Shown: piece after piece, positions 8,658-11,505 of the stretch
Layout: every line of letters starts with the position of its first letter
Numbering within the stretch: position 1 is the stretch's first letter
NCBI GenBank assembly: GCA_031398625.1
Contig: JANNNQ010000431.1
Span: forward strand, 1-11,505
Length of the DNA stretch: 11,505 nucleotides
Source: CAIUGU01 sp031398625
GTDB taxonomy: Bacteria > Pseudomonadota > Gammaproteobacteria > Steroidobacterales > Steroidobacteraceae
Reading direction: 5' to 3'
Program-made: the position numbers and the translations under genes
Notes under the pieces: generated by a model
What the model was told of the DNA's origin: nothing
The model's database searches: none
The model's input: the letters and a program-made list of their open reading frames with translations, nothing else

Positions 8658-10078
8658 CCGACCGCATGCGGCGCATCCACAGGATCCATATGGTCGGCAT
8701 CGGTGGCAGCGGCATGGGCGGCATTGCCGAAGTGCTGCTGAATCTCGGGTATGCGGTGCAGGGCTCCGACCTGAAGGCGAATGCAGTTACGCAGCGTCTC
8801 GAGGCGCTGGGCGCACGAATCGTCATGGGCCATGCAGCCGCGAATGTGCAGGGTGCGGACGTCGTGGTGGTTTCAAGTGCCGTGAACGCCACCAACCCGG
8901 AAGTGATCGAGGCCCAGGCGCATCGCGTGCCCGTCGTGCAGCGGGCCGAGATGCTTGCGGAGCTGATGCGCTTCCGGTTCGGCATCGCCATCGCCGGAAC
9001 GCATGGCAAGACGACGACGACGAGCATGGTTGCCAGCCTGCTTGCGGAGGGGGGCCTCGATCCGACATTCGTGATCGGCGGCCGGCTGAAGAGCGCAGGC
9101 ACGAACGCGCGCCTCGGTTCGGGTCGTTACCTCGTTGCCGAAGCCGATGAAAGCGATGCGTCGTTCATGCACCTGCAGCCGATGATCGCCATCATCACCA
9201 ATGTGGATGCCGACCATCTCGGGACGCATGAAGGCAACTTCGAGCGGCTGAAGCAGAGTTTCGTGGATTTTCTCCACAACCTCCCTTTTCATGGCCTCGC
9301 CGTGATCTGCGCCGATGACCGGGAAGCCGTTGCACTGCTGCCTCGCATCGCTCGCCCGCTCGTCACCTACGGGATCGAGCAGCCTGCTGACGTGCGCGCG
9401 GTCAACATTGTCCGCCAGGGCATGCAGTCGACCTTCGATGTGGTCCGTCCGGGCCGCGAGCGACCGTTGTCGGTCCGGCTGAACCTGCCTGGCACGCACA
9501 ACATCCTCAACGCGCTCGCTGCCATTGCCGTCGCGACGGACCTCGACGTGCCGGATGCGGCAATCCAGACTGCACTGGCGCAGTTCCAGGGCATCGACCG
9601 CCGCCTGCAGCAGCTGGGCGATGTCGAAACCGCGTCCGGCCGCATCACGCTGGTGGATGACTATGGCCATCATCCGACGGAAATCGCGGCCACGCTCGAA
9701 GCAGTTCGCCAGGGCTGGGCCGGCCGGCGCGTGGTGCTGGCGTTCCAGCCGCACCGCTATACCCGCACGCATGATCTGCTCGATGACTTCGCCCGGGTGC
9801 TGGCGACAGTCGATGCACTGGTTGTCAGCGAAGTCTATGCCGCTGGCGAAGCACCGATTGCAGGCGCAGATGCGAAGGCAATCTGCCGCGCAGTCCGGTC
9901 GCACGGTCGTGTCGAGCCGGTCTATCTCGATCGGATCGAGGAGCTCGCTGCTGCGCTTGAGCCGATCGTCCACGACGGTGACGTGGTGGTGACGATGGGA
10001 GCGGGAAGCATCGGGGCGATTGCAGGCGAGCTGCCTCACGCTTTCGGGCGTTTGCGCGCGGCGAGGCAGAGCCCGTGA
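8654..10078 (+). CDS. murC: UDP-MurNAc:L-alanine ligase MurC
   Basis: MurC starts the stem peptide by ligating L-alanine to UDP-MurNAc in the cytoplasm. The product has 474 residues (E. coli 491). In order it shows HMVGIGGSGMGGIAEVLL, the UDP-binding fold at the N-terminus; VVSSAVNATNPEV; the ATP loop GTHGKTTT at residues 115-122, whose histidine is typical of MurC; EADESDASF; NVDADHLGTHEGNFERLK; DDYGHHPTEI; FQPHRYTRTHDLLDDF; and the C-terminal VVTMGAGSIGAIA. All motifs are intact. The start overlaps the murG stop (ATGA), and the stop overlaps the GTG start of murB. A long antisense frame opposite murC is an artefact of base composition. Confidence 0.98.
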   Translation: MTDRMRRIHRIHMVGIGGSGMGGIAEVLLNLGYAVQGSDLKANAVTQRLEALGARIVMGHAAANVQGADVVVVSSAVNATNPEVIEAQAHRVPVVQRAEMLAELMRFRFGIAIAGTHGKTTTTSMVASLLAEGGLDPTFVIGGRLKSAGTNARLGSGRYLVAEADESDASFMHLQPMIAIITNVDADHLGTHEGNFERLKQSFVDFLHNLPFHGLAVICADDREAVALLPRIARPLVTYGIEQPADVRAVNIVRQGMQSTFDVVRPGRERPLSVRLNLPGTHNILNALAAIAVATDLDVPDAAIQTALAQFQGIDRRLQQLGDVETASGRITLVDDYGHHPTEIAATLEAVRQGWAGRRVVLAFQPHRYTRTHDLLDDFARVLATVDALVVSEVYAAGEAPIAGADAKAICRAVRSHGRVEPVYLDRIEELAAALEPIVHDGDVVVTMGAGSIGAIAGELPHAFGRLRAARQSP

Positions 10079-10749
10079 ACGCCCTGTTCCAGCCTCCCGA
10101 TCTCGCTTCCCGCGTCCTCCGCAATGAGCCGATGTCACGGCACACGTCGTGGCGGGTGGGTGGCCCGGCGGATCTGTTCTTCCGGCCGCTCGATGCCAAT
10201 GATCTCGCGGCATTCTTCCGGACGCTGACGCCGGAGATGCCCATCGTGTGGGTGGGCCTCGGCAGCAACCTGCTCGTGCGCGATGGCGGCCTGCGGGCGG
10301 CGGTCATCGAAACGTACGGCGCGTTTGGCGAACTGGATCGCCTTTGCCAGACCGACGTCTGGGCCGGTGCCGGCGTCTCGTGCGCCAAACTCGCGAAGCA
10401 GTGCGCGCGCTGGGGGCTCGGCCCGGCCGCGTTTTTTGCCGGCATCCCCGGGACGGTTGGTGGCGCACTCGCAATGAACGCGGGTGCCTTCGGCGGTGAA
10501 ACGTGGCAGCACGTCCTCGAGGTCGAGACCATCAATCGTGCAGGTCAGCGGCAACGCCGGCCCGCGAGCGACTACGTGCCGACTTACCGGCATCTCGAAG
10601 GTCCGCAGGGCGAGTGGTTCCTCGCCTGCCGGCTGCGTTTCGAGGCCCGGCGCGACACCCATGAAGACGAGATCCGCCGGCTGCTGACACGGCGCAAGGA
10701 AACGCAGCCGATCGGCGAGCTGTCCTGCGGTTCGGCGCGGTCGAACTGA
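10075..10749 (+). pseudogene. murB: UDP-N-acetylenolpyruvoylglucosamine reductase MurB, 3'-truncated at a breakpoint
   Basis: MurB is the FAD- and NADPH-dependent reductase that converts UDP-GlcNAc-enolpyruvate to UDP-MurNAc. The gene starts with GTG overlapping the murC stop (GTGA), with GAGG at 10063-10066 as ribosome binding site. Family marks are HTSWRVGGPADLF, the FAD-binding GLGSNLLVRDGG (residues 61-72) and GIPGTVGGALAMNAGAFGG (123-141), and the Tyr-Arg pair Y171-R172. MurB of the short type is about 300 residues, but this frame ends at 224. Residues 1-220 fit MurB up to CGS, where S220 aligns with the serine that protonates the intermediate. The family normally continues as GSVFRNP; here it reads ARSN and a chance stop. 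The missing 75-85 residues include the catalytic C-terminal glutamate, so the product as drawn should be inactive. MurB is normally essential, so an artefactual join, or an intact copy elsewhere, is likelier than true loss. Confidence 0.9.
10732..10742. other. Breakpoint between murB (+) and the nuclease gene (-)
   Basis: Homology to MurB ends at the codon for S220 (10732-10734). On the opposite strand, recognisable 5' nuclease sequence ends at the codons for GRQFD (last codon 10740-10742). The two genes therefore meet tail to tail within about 10 bases, and each lacks its 3' part. A 5-base inverted repeat, GTTCG (10730-10734) and CGAAC (10742-10746), flanks the join. No insertion sequence, target duplication or tRNA was seen here. 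The exact base cannot be set without an intact homologue of each gene. Confidence 0.8.
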
Positions 10750-11505
10750 CGGCCGCTCTGGTACGGCGGGAATTTGGTGTGCCGGTAGGTTGGCTTGTCC
10801 AGCGTGTCCCACGCCACCAGCACGGCGCGCGGCCGCTCGGCCTCGTACAGCCGGATCAGCACATTCGCGAAACCCAGGATGGCGCCGCCGGGACGCCGCC
10901 TGCTGCGCAGGATGGTCTTCGGCAGCGCGTGATACGAGCGGTGCGCGAACGAATCGCCGTCGATGACGAGCAGCGGCGCGCCGGGCGTGGGTTTTAGGGG
11001 CGGCGGGTTATTAGTCGGCTGTTTGGCGGCGCGCTTGACCGCCGGTGCCGCCACAGATTTGCGTGAGGCCGGCTTCCGCCGCGCGCGGCCCTTGTCGTTG
11101 AGTTCGATCCACGCCGGCGCGTGATCGCTCGCACCCTCGCGGCCGCGCACGTCGCGATCCACGCCCGCAGCGGCAAGCCGTCCGGCGATCTCATCGCTCA
11201 GCAAAAAATGATCGAGCCGCAAACCGGCGTCGCGCGGCCAGCGGTTCCGCATGTAGTCCCAGAACGTGTACATCGGCGCGTCGGGATGCAGCGTGCGGAT
11301 CGCATCGGTCCAGCCCTGCGCCAGGATTTTATGAAACAGCGCGCGGGTGTCGGGATGCAGCAGCGCATCCTTGGCGTAGGACTTGGTCGGATAGATATCG
11401 AGGTCGGCCGGCACCACGTTGAAGTCGCCGGCCAGCACCACCGGAATACGCGCCGCATACAAATCTGCGGCGTGGGCGGCGAGCCGTTTCATCCACTTCA
11501 GCTTG
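10735..11505 (-). CDS. Exonuclease III/AP endonuclease fused to 5'-3' exonuclease domain, both ends missing
   Basis: The frame enters from the right window edge (KLKW precedes the ATG at 11492, so that ATG is internal). Residues are counted from it. Residues 1-131 are the C-terminal part of an ExoIII-family AP endonuclease: AGDFN (D23, N25), YTFWDY (75-80), GLRLDHFLLS (D94) and SDHAPAW (D123, H124), all matching metal-binding or catalytic positions. Residues 132-171 form a linker rich in Lys, Arg, Ala and then Pro. Residues 172-251 resemble the start of a PolA-type 5'-3' exonuclease: LLVIDGDSFAHRSYHALP (D178) and AWDTLDKPTYRHTKFPPYQ, then SGRQFD. There is no stop between the two parts. The frame continues to 10584, but beyond about 10740 it is only antisense murB, so the rest of the 5' nuclease domain is lost. 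The predicted role is DNA repair: AP-site incision plus 5'-flap removal. Domain calls are firm; whether the fusion is genuine is inferred. Confidence 0.8.

Noticed and set aside
8873..10213. 446-codon antisense frame opposite murC and early murB
   Set aside because: Same reason: shadow of conserved sense genes, with no independent evidence of coding.
10584..10734. C-terminal extension of the minus-strand nuclease frame through murB
   Set aside because: These residues are the antisense translation of conserved MurB codons, Ser/Arg-rich and unlike the 5' nuclease family, so they are not counted as a natural part of the protein.
10986..11000. Telomere-like CCCCTAAAACCC on the minus strand
   Set aside because: It is a single non-repeated match inside a coding linker, with no tandem array, and is best taken as coincidence.
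1..11505. CRISPR array, tRNA or rRNA genes, insertion sequences, defence system
   Set aside because: No tandem direct repeats with spacers, no clover-leaf sequence, no transposase and no defence-type domains were seen on either strand.

Overview
The window is 11.5 kb of high-GC bacterial DNA. About the first 10.7 kb is an unbroken run of the division and cell wall (dcw) cluster, all on the + strand: 3' part of ftsI, murE, murF, mraY, murD, ftsW, murG, murC and most of murB. This gene order, a meso-diaminopimelate-type MurE (DNPR motif) and a short-type murB placed directly after murC point to a high-GC Proteobacterium. I favour a Gammaproteobacterium outside the enterics, but that is an inference from gene order and not a phylogeny.

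Layout: the genes are packed head to tail with gaps of 14 nt or less. Five junctions overlap: ATGCTGA for murE/murF, ATGA for murD/ftsW, ftsW/murG and murG/murC, and GTGA for murC/murB. No internal terminator or promoter was recognised, so the run looks like part of one long, translationally coupled operon. Together the products turn UDP-MurNAc and amino acids into UDP-MurNAc-pentapeptide (MurC, MurD, MurE, MurF; MurB makes the UDP-MurNAc). They then load it on undecaprenyl phosphate (MraY), add GlcNAc to give lipid II (MurG) and polymerise and cross-link it at the septum (FtsW with FtsI/PBP3).

The last ~770 bases break this pattern. murB stops abruptly just after its catalytic-serine motif (CGS), about 75-85 residues short. 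From about position 10735 the sequence belongs to a different gene on the opposite strand, which is itself cut at the same point. That gene encodes the C-terminal half of an exonuclease III/AP endonuclease, joined in frame through a ~40-residue basic and proline-rich linker to the N-terminal part of a 5'-3' exonuclease (PolA/FEN-like). The ddl, ftsQ, ftsA and ftsZ genes expected after murB are absent.

The two points worth following up are (1) the abrupt murB/nuclease breakpoint, which is either an assembly or amplification chimera or a genuine rearrangement, and (2) the apparent AP endonuclease-5' nuclease fusion, which would couple two successive steps of base-excision repair in one polypeptide. 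The dcw genes themselves look intact and ordinary. There is no stretch above 300 bases without a gene.
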